A DNA stretch of 64,000 nucleotides from Schlesneria sp. (lineage in GTDB: Bacteria; Planctomycetota; Planctomycetia; Planctomycetales; Planctomycetaceae), in assembly GCA_028291515.1 (NCBI GenBank), contig JAQGHU010000090.1, positions 97,101 through 161,100 of the forward strand, written 5' to 3'. The notes below the pieces were generated by a model. That model was not told the DNA's origin, did no database searches, and worked only from the letters and a program-made list of their open reading frames with translations. Of this stretch, positions 57,901 through 64,000 are shown one piece after another. How positions within the stretch are numbered: the stretch's first letter is position 1; each line of letters opens with the position of its first letter. A program made the translations under genes and the position numbers.

Positions 57901-59330
57901 TCCCAATCAGGCGTCTCAAAATTCTGCGGCGACTCCTCTAGGACGCAGTGGAAGTTGCTCCCCCCGAATCCGAATGCACTGACAGCAGCACGGCGAGGAT
58001 ATCCGTTCGGCTTCACCCACGGTCGTGCTTCTATGTTCACATAGAACGGCGAGCCTTCGACCAGGATCGCCGCTGGGGGTTGGCTGACCTTGATCGTCGG
58101 TGGCAACACACGGTGTTGCAGCGCCAGGATCGCCTTAATGATCCCGGCTGCGCCCGCAGCCGCCTTCGTATGGCCGATCTGAGACTTAATCGAACCGACA
58201 GCACACCAGGGTCCGCGACGACCGGTCGCCTGATAGACCTGCATCAAACCAGAAACTTCGGTGGCATCCCCGACTTTGGTACCGGTGCCGTGCGCTTCGA
58301 CAAGCTCCACCGTGTCCGGGCTGATGCCCGCCACTTTGTAAGCATCCTGCAGACAACGGACTTGCCCTTCCGCCTTAGGGGCATAGACAGCACTCCCGGC
58401 ACCGTCGCTGGACGTGCCGATCCCTTTCAGCACGGCATAAATCCGGTCACCATCTCGCTCCGCATCGGCCAGGCGTTTCAGAACAACGATCCCCGTTCCT
58501 TCACCCAGGATCGTGCCGTCAGCGGCTTCCGAGAATGGCTTCGCATCTCCGGACGGCGAAAGAGCCGGAGTCTTACTGAAGCACATGAACATGAAGATGT
58601 CGTTGAAGGTGTCAATCCCACCCGTCACGACCATGTCGCTGCGCCCCGTCCACAGTTCCAGCGAGGCCAGATGGATCGCCGACAACGAACTCGCACACGC
58701 CGCATCGACAACGCAGTTCGTCCCATGCAAGTCCAGACGATTGGCAATTCGCCCGGCAACGACATTCCCCAACAGACCCGGGAATGAATTTTCCTGCCAC
58801 GGAACATAGCTTTCCGAAATCCGCTGCACGACATCGGCAGCGACATCATCGGGTACGCCTGCGTCCTTCAGTGCCTTCTTCCAGCGAGGGTGCCCCAGGC
58901 GAGCTCCCAGCGGAATCACCATCTCCAGCGTGCCGGTCACCCCCAGGATGCAGCCGACGCGAGACCGATCGAACTGTCGCCCGGCCCCGTATCCAGCATG
59001 CTCCAGCGCACGCTTGGCTCCAACCAGCCCCAGCAACTGCGACGTATCGATCGCTTCGAGGTTGTTCGGTGAGATCCCATATTCAAGCGGATCGAACGGA
59101 ACAGGAGACAGAAAGCCCCCGCGCCGCGCGTACGTCATGTCCGGCGTCTTCTGATTCGCATCGAAATAGTCGTCGGGGTTCCAGTGCGTGGCGGGAACCT
59201 CGGTGATCGCATCGACCCCACGCCGGATGTTTGACCAGAACTGGTCCAGACTGTCGGCTTTGGGAAAGAGCGCACTCAAGCCGACGACGGCCAGCGGAGG
59301 TTGGGCGAGGGCAGGTTGATTCAAGGACAT
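51912..59330 (-). CDS. PfaA-like iterative type I polyketide/PUFA synthase: KS-AT-4xACP-KR-DH
   Basis: A 2472-residue megasynthase. Domain order by residue: KS 10-470 (active Cys212 in DAACASS, His347 in EAHGTGT, His387), AT about 575-880 (nucleophile Ser684 in GHSYGE, His788), a Pro-rich and helical linker 940-1180, four ACPs near 1182-1262, 1303-1383, 1427-1507 and 1551-1631 (Ser1217, 1337, 1461 and 1586 in LGIDSIKR), KR about 1700-2160 (GGARGVTAEAA, Ser2067/2068, Tyr2081, Asn2085), and a DH-type double hotdog 2195-2450 (HVIGGKAVVP, DGALQ). This order is that of PfaA in omega-3/secondary-lipid synthases. It lies 154 bp after pfaD; pfaB and pfaC are absent from the window. The product is unknown; a polyunsaturated or modified fatty acid is inferred. 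Confidence 0.92.
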   Translation of the reverse strand: MSLNQPALAQPPLAVVGLSALFPKADSLDQFWSNIRRGVDAITEVPATHWNPDDYFDANQKTPDMTYARRGGFLSPVPFDPLEYGISPNNLEAIDTSQLLGLVGAKRALEHAGYGAGRQFDRSRVGCILGVTGTLEMVIPLGARLGHPRWKKALKDAGVPDDVAADVVQRISESYVPWQENSFPGLLGNVVAGRIANRLDLHGTNCVVDAACASSLSAIHLASLELWTGRSDMVVTGGIDTFNDIFMFMCFSKTPALSPSGDAKPFSEAADGTILGEGTGIVVLKRLADAERDGDRIYAVLKGIGTSSDGAGSAVYAPKAEGQVRCLQDAYKVAGISPDTVELVEAHGTGTKVGDATEVSGLMQVYQATGRRGPWCAVGSIKSQIGHTKAAAGAAGIIKAILALQHRVLPPTIKVSQPPAAILVEGSPFYVNIEARPWVKPNGYPRRAAVSAFGFGGSNFHCVLEESPQNFETPDWDGDVQIVALSAESQPQLVSQLQAWSQVGDWAATRTRATATRATFQPTHAHRLLFVVERDKTDLAKIVAGAITMLEKYADRADWSTPDGAYYGRGAAAGRLGVLFPGQGSQYIGMLRELACRFPAMNDVLSEANEVFASRVESGPFRAMNKLTDFVYPAPAWSQGDRDAQDDDLRATQVAQPAIGAVSLGALAILEQFGVHPEAAAGHSYGELTALCASRRFAPKTLYRLSMLRGRLMAEAQEVDGGMLAVGAPLTQVEAAIKEMAVDLVVANYNSPNQIVLSGRIPEIDRASALFSQRNLRGKKLQVAAAFHSPLVATASRAFRPELEVVEFAPSQMPVYANSTGAEYPADATAARDLLASQLARPVNFVHEIEQMYADGVRTFLEVGPGGVLTGLVNSILSGREFRAIAVDSSNGRRGGVFDLAHTLAQLSASGRALRLDAWDPQASAVEATSSRLRIPICGANYVKPRTPLPPRPPMVVPAAQMPVAPPPTQNQPQTNGQLQQPLVSPVAPSPARDISLPLPLPAALPVPPAMTSPDVPRREENALSPRAIATVQQHLQTLKQMQEETARIHQRFLESQEAALRTFEELSRRQLELTLGNSAPKPAAPRASFETPVVAAAAQRPFIPLPSDVAPAMKPPVAPPAAPQPVLSTQYSVLSTTVPVALLATPPAPITSAAVTSLPAPSAPLKGPALPAEPPAPAVTSALSTTVLAVVSEKTGYPTEMLSLGMSLDHDLGIDSIKRVEILSALQERVANLPAFKPDELGSLHTLGDVVALAEARSAASGTSPTNATLLSSAAAPQPVQGTQYSVLSVPATTSVSAAGPALSATVLAVVSEKTGYPTEMLNLGMSLDHDLGIDSIKRVEILSALQERVANLPAFKPDELGSLHTLGDVVALAEARSAASGTADSPVPAVVQVAAPVSTVTAPQPVFSTPYSVPSTPGNAIAGPSLSATVLAVVSEKTGYPTEMLNLGMSLDHDLGIDSIKRVEILSALQERVANLPAFKPDELGSLHTLGDVVTLAEARSAANGIGVSSVSQSVPDSVPALSSVAAPQPVLSTQYSVSSMSVNAIAGPSLSATVLAVVSEKTGYPTEMLNLGMSLDHDLGIDSIKRVEILSALQERVANLPAFKPDELGSLHTLGDVVTLAEARSAANGAAGSPMLQPALAAPVGLSSGAGSQPVLSNQYSGSPSSAGQPLTQPSTLVRSIVRSESLPPLPELPIVRGGEVWVTDDGLGLSLQIAAELTKRGLKPRLIQLDEPGATTAPAQLAGLIVIAHAEGTQDRHLWRAIELLQKAGPALRQAAKAGASVFATVAHLNGRFGFEAQQALTDPLSGGLAGLAKSAAREWPDVTCKAIDVSSDWGSTNDAAVQIVDQLFRKGPVEVGLSPRGATTPTVVEQSLSTFSTSASAIQPGDLVIVSGGARGVTAEAAVAAVQQWKCRLAILGRSPEPAAEPEWLRVASSDAEIKQGLIRNLPKGTLPKEIESQFRQVLAGREVTTTLNRLRALGAPVEYHAVDIRDLAAVRLLLVQLQNQHGPIRGVIHGAGVLADQRIEDKTREQFDRVYQTKVTGLRNVLGAIRHDQLRVLCLFSSYTARYGRVGQCDYAMANEVLNKLARQFSIENRQCHVVSFNWGPWDGGMVTGGLKKLFAAEQVGLIPLADGAKLVVQELSQTGSWPVEVLVLGKTDAPATAPSIPQPTPTASAAVVSEPSSELKIAFEKSIDVQQSPYLESHVIGGKAVVPVAIILEWLAHGAIHHNPGLELEGFDDFRVFHGVRMDRNDKLLLRVMVGKPIRVGTRFTIRTQLIGSNGGRETIHAAGNVILSAQLPTNPQPQPQLQVTRHSYSHEMTTAYATKLFHGPHLQGIAAVEACSPDGIIVASRTSPAPWAWMHDPFRSAWLADPLSIDGALQAVILWTQEQRGMPCLPCAIGSYRQFRKVFPTSGIKIVVKVTQATEHTIRADIEFLDIQGALVAQMTGCESVADASLANAFSQNRLA
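54339..55955 (-). repeat. Degenerate GTACTGA heptads in five ACP linkers
   Basis: On the plus strand, GTACTGA 7-mers occur in five clusters: 55921-55955 (five copies), 55461-55492, 55084-55112, 54703-54737 and 54339-54365. Three units (21 bp) give the peptide QYSVLST in the minus-strand frame. All five clusters sit in linkers of the pfaA-like gene, next to (A/S)-PQPV. Confidence 0.8.
54438..55787 (-). repeat. Array of four near-identical ACP domains
   Basis: Four copies, about 120-125 codons apart, with the same core TVLAVVSEKTGYPTEM and LGIDSIKRVEILSALQER. DNA copies differ mainly at synonymous sites, so they are protein-conserved but not recent perfect duplicates. Confidence 0.85.
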
Positions 59331-59416
59331 TCGCCTATCTCGGGGAAGCAGCGGTTCAACTTCCAGGACTTCGGTGCAGCGGTCTAATGTTTTGTCACGA
59401 CTTAATGGTGGGGTGG

Positions 59417-59447
59417 CCGGGGTTGAGGGCCTTGCCCGAACCCCCGG
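59417..59447. repeat. GC-rich hairpin between pfaD and the pfaA-like gene
   Basis: CCGGGGTT at 59417 pairs with AACCCCCGG at the other end (one extra C), with an inner GGGC/GCCC stem. It follows GGGTGG(C). A related, shorter element is at 63760-63789. It lies in the 154-bp pfaD-pfaA gap and could attenuate transcription. Confidence 0.5.
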
Positions 59448-59484
59448 AATCTTAGGAACTTAAATTCTAGGGTCAGGCAAAGCA

Positions 59485-61143
59485 CTAGTGGGGTTCCGCG
59501 AAGGATCGCAATTGATTCATCTCACGCGGGACAATCTGGGCGGCGGCTGGTGGTAGCGGGAATCCCTGGCTGCGCAGAACGTTGATTCGCTGAATGACGG
59601 CAGCACCGTACAGCAGATTGTACGCAACTGTCGCGACTCGGCGATGTCCCGGCTGAGCCAAAAATGTTCCGCGGGTCCATTCGTTAAACGCTCCCATCGC
59701 CGGTCCGCACCAGATCTGGTAGTCCAGACGCCGCGAAGGCTCGCCGCTATTAGCCCACCGCGAAGACTGACCCAGATACCAGCGAAAGACCAATGCCATC
59801 TTGTGCTTAGGGTCACGATTGCCGCGTTCCACCTGAGCGGGATCGCGAGTCGAGAAGTAGTCGCACGTCTGCCTCCAGACTTCGTCCAACGATTCGCGAA
59901 ACAGATTCTTTTCCAGCCAGTCGCGGTCGCCCGCTGGAATCTCTTCGATGCTTTTATTGGCCCGATACGCCTCGTACAGCTTCGCGGCCCGCATTGGAAA
60001 CATGGTGCCGCGTTTCAATACCTGGACTTTCACGCCCATTTCGAACATGTCGGCACACGGGCACATTGTCGTGTCTGCCTGTTCCGCTTCCGCCAGCATC
60101 TGACGGACAGCATCGCAGGTACCAGATTCCACACACGCCTGCTGGACCGACCCCACCAGAATGTAAGCCGCCCCCATCGACAGCGCGGCGGCCGCTGAAG
60201 CCGGGGTCGAAATCCCACCCGCCGCTCCGACTCGCAGTGGTTGAGCGAACTCATACTGAGTCATCGCCCGGTCTCGCAGCGCGATGATCGTCGGCAGCAA
60301 CGTCAGGGCAGGGCGGTTGTCGGTGTGTCCTCCGGAATCGGCTTCCGCCGTGATGTCCTGGGCAATTGGAATTTCTTGAGCCAGTTGCGCCTGCTCGGGG
60401 GTGATCGCTCCCTCTTCAATCAGGTGCGCCAATATCTTGGCGGGTGGCGGGGCAAAGAACTTCGACCCCACTTCAATACGGCTGACCTTCGCGATCACTC
60501 GGTTCGGCGTGACGATCTTTCCACTCGCGTCGCGATGAATGCCATGCAAACGATAGCGCACGACATGCGGCGTCAGATCCAGATAAGCGGACGCTTCGAC
60601 TAATCTGACGTTGCGCCGCAGGTACAGATCGACAATCGCCTTTTCCAACGCCTGCTCGTTAGGGCTGTGAATCAAATTGAAGCCAAACGGGTACGAACGC
60701 CCTGCCGCGGCCGTTTGATGAGCGGTAATTCGATCAATCGCCTGCTCGACCCGAGACAGCGACAAACCCGCCGCGCCGAAGAACCCCAGCATGCCGCAGC
60801 GAGCCATCTCTTCGACGATCTCGACCGAGCCAATCCCGGCCGCCATCGCTCCCGAGACGTAGGCATAACCTAACCCGTGGTCTTCGCGAAACGATCGATC
60901 CCCCAACTGGTTCAAGCTGGTCGGCGGCACAAACCCGGTGACAGGATACGAATTCACATCCCCTGACCGTCGGCCGATGCTGGCCGAACCACCACGACCG
61001 ATCGCCGGCCCTTGAGTCGTGTTGACGATCACCAGTGGCGCAGAAATGTCCTGCACCGCGGCGGCGATCGATTCGCCATCCATCGCGAGCGACCCGCCAG
61101 CGGCTGACCATTCTCCGAGAACGGGGGTTGAAGTTTGCGTCAT
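59485..61143 (-). CDS. pfaD: PfaD-family enoyl reductase (FMN TIM barrel)
   Basis: A 552-residue 2-nitropropane-dioxygenase-like protein of the PfaD group, the trans-acting enoyl reductase of PUFA/secondary-lipid synthases. Typical blocks: GSVEIVEEMARCGMLGFFGAAGLS, SYPFGFNLIHSPNEQALE, RNVRLVEASAYLDLTPHVVRYR, SGGHTDNRPALTLLPTI, VGAAGGISTPASAAAALSMGAAYILVGSVQQACVE and the TMCPCADMFEMGVKVQVLKRGTMFP region. The ATG at 61143 is preferred; the frame is open to 61263. It is the first gene of a two-gene minus-strand unit with the pfaA-like gene and is divergent from the STN gene. Confidence 0.93.
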   Translation of the reverse strand: MTQTSTPVLGEWSAAGGSLAMDGESIAAAVQDISAPLVIVNTTQGPAIGRGGSASIGRRSGDVNSYPVTGFVPPTSLNQLGDRSFREDHGLGYAYVSGAMAAGIGSVEIVEEMARCGMLGFFGAAGLSLSRVEQAIDRITAHQTAAAGRSYPFGFNLIHSPNEQALEKAIVDLYLRRNVRLVEASAYLDLTPHVVRYRLHGIHRDASGKIVTPNRVIAKVSRIEVGSKFFAPPPAKILAHLIEEGAITPEQAQLAQEIPIAQDITAEADSGGHTDNRPALTLLPTIIALRDRAMTQYEFAQPLRVGAAGGISTPASAAAALSMGAAYILVGSVQQACVESGTCDAVRQMLAEAEQADTTMCPCADMFEMGVKVQVLKRGTMFPMRAAKLYEAYRANKSIEEIPAGDRDWLEKNLFRESLDEVWRQTCDYFSTRDPAQVERGNRDPKHKMALVFRWYLGQSSRWANSGEPSRRLDYQIWCGPAMGAFNEWTRGTFLAQPGHRRVATVAYNLLYGAAVIQRINVLRSQGFPLPPAAAQIVPREMNQLRSFAEPH

Positions 61144-61463
61144 GACGGTCCGGATGGCGATTGTTTGCGAGGCGTAACTCACTCGGATCGACGGCGTCCT
61201 GGGGGAGCGCGGCCAATTCGGGCGAAGGGCGTACAGTATAAAAGTCGACCCGACCAGTTGCACGCGGTGAGATTACGGAACTTGCCTTCCGACCCTGATC
61301 TACAGGAAAGAATCGATGAGTTCTGCCGCGCTGTTGCGTTTTGGCAACATATTGACAGGCTGTACTAGCACCCCGTAGCCTGATGGGTTCATTTCACAAA
61401 TCAGATCAAAACGCATTCGCGACCCCAAAGTTGCTCACACATTCGCACGACAGGACTGGAATC
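61144..61463. promoter_or_regulatory. 320-bp divergent promoter region, pfaD / STN-like gene
   Basis: No gene is seen. The minus strand has TATACT at about 61236-61241, a -10-like hexamer about 95 bp before pfaD without a good -35. The plus strand has TTGACA at 61352-61357 without a clear -10. These are low-confidence candidates. Confidence 0.25.
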
Positions 61464-62192
61464 ATGGTCAAACAGGTTTCGATTCGTCTTGGCTTTGGCC
61501 GCGCTATCCGCATCGCCGCACTGGCTCTGGCTGGCATGCTAGTGACTACAACACCGAGTTCTGCTCAGTTTGGCCGCGCTGGCAATTTCGAACAGCCCGT
61601 GTTGGCGCCCCGTTCCGTGCCATCATTTCCGCGCCCGACGGCCGCCGAAGCCAATATCTTGCAGCAACTCACGGAATCGACTTCCGTCGACTGGGCCGAA
61701 AAAAGCCTCGAAGACGCTTTGAACAACCTTGAAGAACAGCATGGCATCGAAATCTGGCTCGATAAACAAGCGATGCAGGATCAAGGCATCGACACCGAAG
61801 AACAAGTCACACTCCAGATGGACGATATCTCATTGCGAAGCTGCCTCCGGCTAATGCTGGAACCGTCGGGACTCGTTTATATCATCGAAGACGAAGTCAT
61901 GAAAATCACTTCTCAAGTTGCACACGGAACGAAAAAGACCACGCGGGTCTATCCGGTGGGTGATCTCTGTGAGACACCCGCAGAAGCGGAAGAGCTGCTC
62001 GAAACAATCGAATGCGGTTTGGGGATCTCACGCCAAACGGGTGATGGCCCTCGCTATGTCATCTCGTCGAAAATGAAGACACTAACGGTTCGCGATTCCT
62101 ACAGAGTGCAGGAAAAAGTTCAGGAACTGATCCTGGCTCTTCGCGATGCGCAAGCGGCAAACAATTCTGCTCCGCCAGCTGCGGCCCATTGA
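61464..62192 (+). CDS. Secreted STN-domain-like (secretin/TonB short N-terminal) protein
   Basis: A 242-residue exported protein. The signal peptide spans residues 1-34 (ALALAGMLVTTTPSSAQ). The core resembles the STN/secretin-and-TonB N-terminal fold: KSLEDALNNLEEQHGIEIWLDKQ, VTLQMDDISLRSCLRLMLEPSGLVYIIEDEVMKITS, and then a second domain VYPVGDLCETPAEAEELLETIECGLG. The ATG at 61464 has GGA upstream. The frame extends to 61383 but lacks a better start. It is paralogous to the next gene, 34 bp downstream. Function unknown; a periplasmic binding or assembly role is inferred. Confidence 0.8.
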   Translation: MVKQVSIRLGFGRAIRIAALALAGMLVTTTPSSAQFGRAGNFEQPVLAPRSVPSFPRPTAAEANILQQLTESTSVDWAEKSLEDALNNLEEQHGIEIWLDKQAMQDQGIDTEEQVTLQMDDISLRSCLRLMLEPSGLVYIIEDEVMKITSQVAHGTKKTTRVYPVGDLCETPAEAEELLETIECGLGISRQTGDGPRYVISSKMKTLTVRDSYRVQEKVQELILALRDAQAANNSAPPAAAH

Positions 62193-62225
62193 TCTAATTC
62201 CCAAGAGAAAGTGCAGGAGCATCTC

Positions 62226-63251
62226 ATGTATATTGCGACAACTTACCTCAAGTCAAAAAGAGCATCACGAACTTGGATCTGCGGACTGGCCGTGTTGCAG
62301 TGTCTTGCTGCCGTCTCTTTTTTGCATGCTCAAGACGGGGAGTTGGGCCTGTTCGACAGAGTCCAGATCCACAATGCCAAGGCTGCCGCTGTCGATGCAC
62401 AGCAGGGGCCCGCCGAGTTCCTGCCCAGGCGATCGCCTAAAGAAGAGAAGATCCTGGCCGCCTTAAGCCGTACGACCGAGGTCGCATTCCGTGACAACGA
62501 TCTCACGTCGGCACTCGAGCATCTCAAGGAAATGCACGAGATCGAAATCTGGATCGATGCCAGCCGATTGGACATCGACAACCTGAATGTCACGCTCGAA
62601 ATTTCCGACGTTCCGTTGCGTTCATGCTTAAACTTGATGCTCGAACCGCTCGACCTGGCCTACTTTGTTGAAGATGACGTTCTCAAAGTCACTTCCCAAG
62701 AAATCGCCGCGACCAAACTGATCACGCGCACCTATCCGGCTGGCGATCTGTTCAGCTCATCAGAGGAAGTGATCGAACTGACCAGAGTCCTGGAAACGGG
62801 CCTGGGGCTGCTGCAGAAATCAGGCGTTCCCAATCAACTGATCGTCTCACGGAAGTCGCAATCGCTCATCCTGCGTCACTCTCACCAGATGCATGATCAG
62901 TTACTGCAGCTACTTCGCACGCTGCGCGAATCGAATACCAATGAACGAATCACGAAGCTGATTCCAATCCCCAATGAGTTGGTCATCAGCATCGGGTTTG
63001 AGCGAGATGCCCAAGGGGCAAAACGGAACAAAGTACCAACCGTTTTCTTCAACCGGCAGTACTGCCAGATCGAAGAGGTGTCGCTTGTTGACGAGCATCG
63101 GCAGATCGAGCTTCAGGTTGGGAAGAAGGCCGCCCAGGACACGATCGTGCACATCCGCGCAGATCAAGACGTTCCACTGGCTCCATTGAACCAATTAATC
63201 GAAAAATGTAAAGCGGCTGGATTTAAGAACATCGTGTTGAAAGCAGACTAG
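62226..63251 (+). CDS. STN-like protein fused to ExbD-like domain
   Basis: A 341-residue exported or membrane-anchored protein. The hydrophobic start (residues 15-35) may be a signal or anchor. Residues about 75-230 repeat the fold of the previous gene: DLTSALEHLKEMHEIEIWIDASRL and VTLEISDVPLRSCLNLMLEPLDLAYFVEDDVLKVTSQ. The C-terminal about 90 residues end DTIVHIRADQDVPLAPLNQLIEKCKAAGFKNIVLKAD, the periplasmic core of ExbD/TolR. ExbD normally has only an N-terminal helix before this domain, so the fusion is unusual. AGGAG lies 6 nt before the ATG; the GTG at 62211 is less likely. No exbB is in the window. Confidence 0.82.
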   Translation: MYIATTYLKSKRASRTWICGLAVLQCLAAVSFLHAQDGELGLFDRVQIHNAKAAAVDAQQGPAEFLPRRSPKEEKILAALSRTTEVAFRDNDLTSALEHLKEMHEIEIWIDASRLDIDNLNVTLEISDVPLRSCLNLMLEPLDLAYFVEDDVLKVTSQEIAATKLITRTYPAGDLFSSSEEVIELTRVLETGLGLLQKSGVPNQLIVSRKSQSLILRHSHQMHDQLLQLLRTLRESNTNERITKLIPIPNELVISIGFERDAQGAKRNKVPTVFFNRQYCQIEEVSLVDEHRQIELQVGKKAAQDTIVHIRADQDVPLAPLNQLIEKCKAAGFKNIVLKAD

Positions 63252-63635
63252 GACTAGCCGTACATACGCCCGATTCGTCGTCCCCGCTTTTCTGCCTTTC
63301 TCAGCACAGAAAAATCTCGAAGAAATTCCCCCAGTACACAAAATAGGGGATTGATCGAGTCACCAATTGTATGGCACAACAAGGGTGGTGCTCGATGCCG
63401 CCAATCGCGCCAAGAGATTGGGCGAAGTCGATGTACCAACAACCTGAATCGGAAGCCCGTGTGCCGGGATTGTTCTTTAACAATTGAATGCCGAATCGTC
63501 AGCGAACCTTGGAGTGCGGTGGCTCGACACCGCTTTGACTCCAATCGCCAGACACCCCGCGACCGAACTCGCCGAGGGATGGGGGAGATCTTGATGCGGA
63601 TGACGCGGTCAGCTTTGCCCAAGTGCGCGTCTTCA

Positions 63636-63716
63636 GTCCCGGAGGGACGGCCGACAATAGCCCACCGATTTATCGGTGGGTTAACGATGACTAAACAACG
63701 CCAGTCCCGAGGGGAC
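63636..63716. repeat. Three-hairpin REP-like element
   Basis: GTCCC-GGA-GGGAC (63636-63648), CCCACCGAT-TT-ATCGGTGGG (63661-63680) and GTCCC-GAG-GGGAC (63704-63716) lie in a row. The outer two are near-copies, as in palindrome-based extragenic elements. Confidence 0.6.
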
Positions 63717-63759
63717 GACAGATAAAAGATGTCGACACGAGATGTGATGCGTCGGGTGG

Positions 63760-63789
63760 CCAGGGTTGGAGCGCTTCGCGAAACCCTGG
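63760..63789. repeat. Hairpin CCAGGGTT/AACCCTGG
   Basis: Arms 63760-63767 and 63782-63789 sit behind GGGTGG. Layout is like the element at 59417-59447. Confidence 0.45.
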
Positions 63790-63876
63790 TGCCTAAAGGC
63801 GGACCTCAGTGCTGAGCCAAGCCCCCTTAGTCCTTTGACAATCGTCCCGAAATCTGCGACCACTCTCAGTAGAATG

Positions 63877-64000
63877 GGAGGTTGTGTCGGACAGCCGGAG
63901 GTTGTGTCGGACAGCCGGAGGTTGTGTCGGACAGCCGGAGGTTGTGTCGGACAGCCGGAGGTTGTGTCGGACAGCCGGAGGTTGTGTCGGACAGCCGGAG
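63877..64000. repeat. Perfect 20-bp tandem repeat, at least six units, open at window edge
   Basis: The unit GGAGGTTGTGTCGGACAGCC is repeated exactly: six full copies from 63877 to 63996 and the first four bases of the next. There are no spacers. The array continues past the window end or stops at a contig end. Confidence 0.95.

Larger units (their letters stand above)
63252..64000. other. 749-bp repeat-rich non-coding tail
   Basis: No ORF here is supported. It holds the three-hairpin element (63632-63720), a hairpin at 63760-63789 (CCAGGGTT/AACCCTGG) and the terminal 20-bp tandem array (63877-64000). The first 380 bp have no visible structure. Confidence 0.6.

Noticed and set aside
63877..64000. 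CRISPR array
   Set aside because: Units of 20 bp are directly adjacent with no spacers, and no cas genes are present.

Overview
The window looks like chromosomal DNA of a planctomycete (phylum Planctomycetota), probably from the Planctomycetaceae/Schlesneria neighbourhood; the genus is an inference. The reasons are three DUF1501 proteins, two DUF1549/DUF1553 proteins with CX4CH and CXXCH motifs, a secreted cytochrome-domain/WD40 protein, PPC-domain and STN-like secreted proteins, a cysteine-rich YTV-type surface protein, and dispersed GC-rich hairpins between genes. There is no transposase, integrase, CRISPR array, tRNA or rRNA that I can support, so it reads as resident chromosome rather than an acquired island.

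Layout. 1-5.3 kb: 3' part of a DUF1501 gene, a secreted prenyltransferase/squalene-cyclase-fold protein, a secreted Gly/Tyr-rich protein and a HEAT-repeat protein. 5.6-13.8 kb: the membrane arm of respiratory complex I in the order nuoH-J-K-L-M-N, without nuoI, followed by a small helical protein. 14.4-18.7 kb: minus-strand genes for a VOC protein, glutaminyl-tRNA synthetase, an unknown protein and an MFS transporter. 19-25.4 kb: a small membrane protein, a DUF1549/1553 + DUF1501 pair, a DUF4112 protein and an ArsB/CitM-type transporter. 25.5-28.3 kb: DinB, a PEP-hydrolase-like TIM barrel and an alanine-glyoxylate-type aminotransferase. 28.6-38.9 kb: a same-strand run of exported proteins (DUF1501, PPC, DUF1549/1553, cytochrome-WD40, PQQ-type propeller). 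39-45.6 kb: DUF3050, plant-type asparaginase, a double-ABC sugar-transport ATPase divergent from an SMP-30 lactonase, a histone H1-like peptide and a sugar isomerase. 46.5-51.8 kb: the cysteine-rich YTV protein, plsY, serS and an M20 dipeptidase. 51.9-61.1 kb: a two-gene secondary-lipid/polyketide locus, pfaD followed by a 2472-residue PfaA-like megasynthase (KS-AT-4xACP-KR-DH). 61.4-63.3 kb: two tandem STN-like secreted proteins, the second fused to an ExbD-like domain. 63.3-64 kb: a repeat-rich non-coding tail ending in a perfect 20-bp tandem array that runs off the window.

Most distinctive loci: (1) the pfaD/PfaA-like pair, which lacks PfaB and PfaC in the window and whose ACP linkers are built from a degenerate 7-bp DNA repeat; (2) the exported DUF1501-PPC-DUF1549/1553-cytochrome/WD40 run, which looks like a surface redox/hydrolase system of unknown function; (3) the STN-ExbD fusion; (4) the nuoHJKLMN module without nuoI and with a histidine-rich insertion in NuoL. 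Several repeat families (31-33 bp inverted repeats, palindromic hairpins, a three-hairpin REP-like element) punctuate the gaps. Family calls come from reading translated motifs by eye. No database search was possible.
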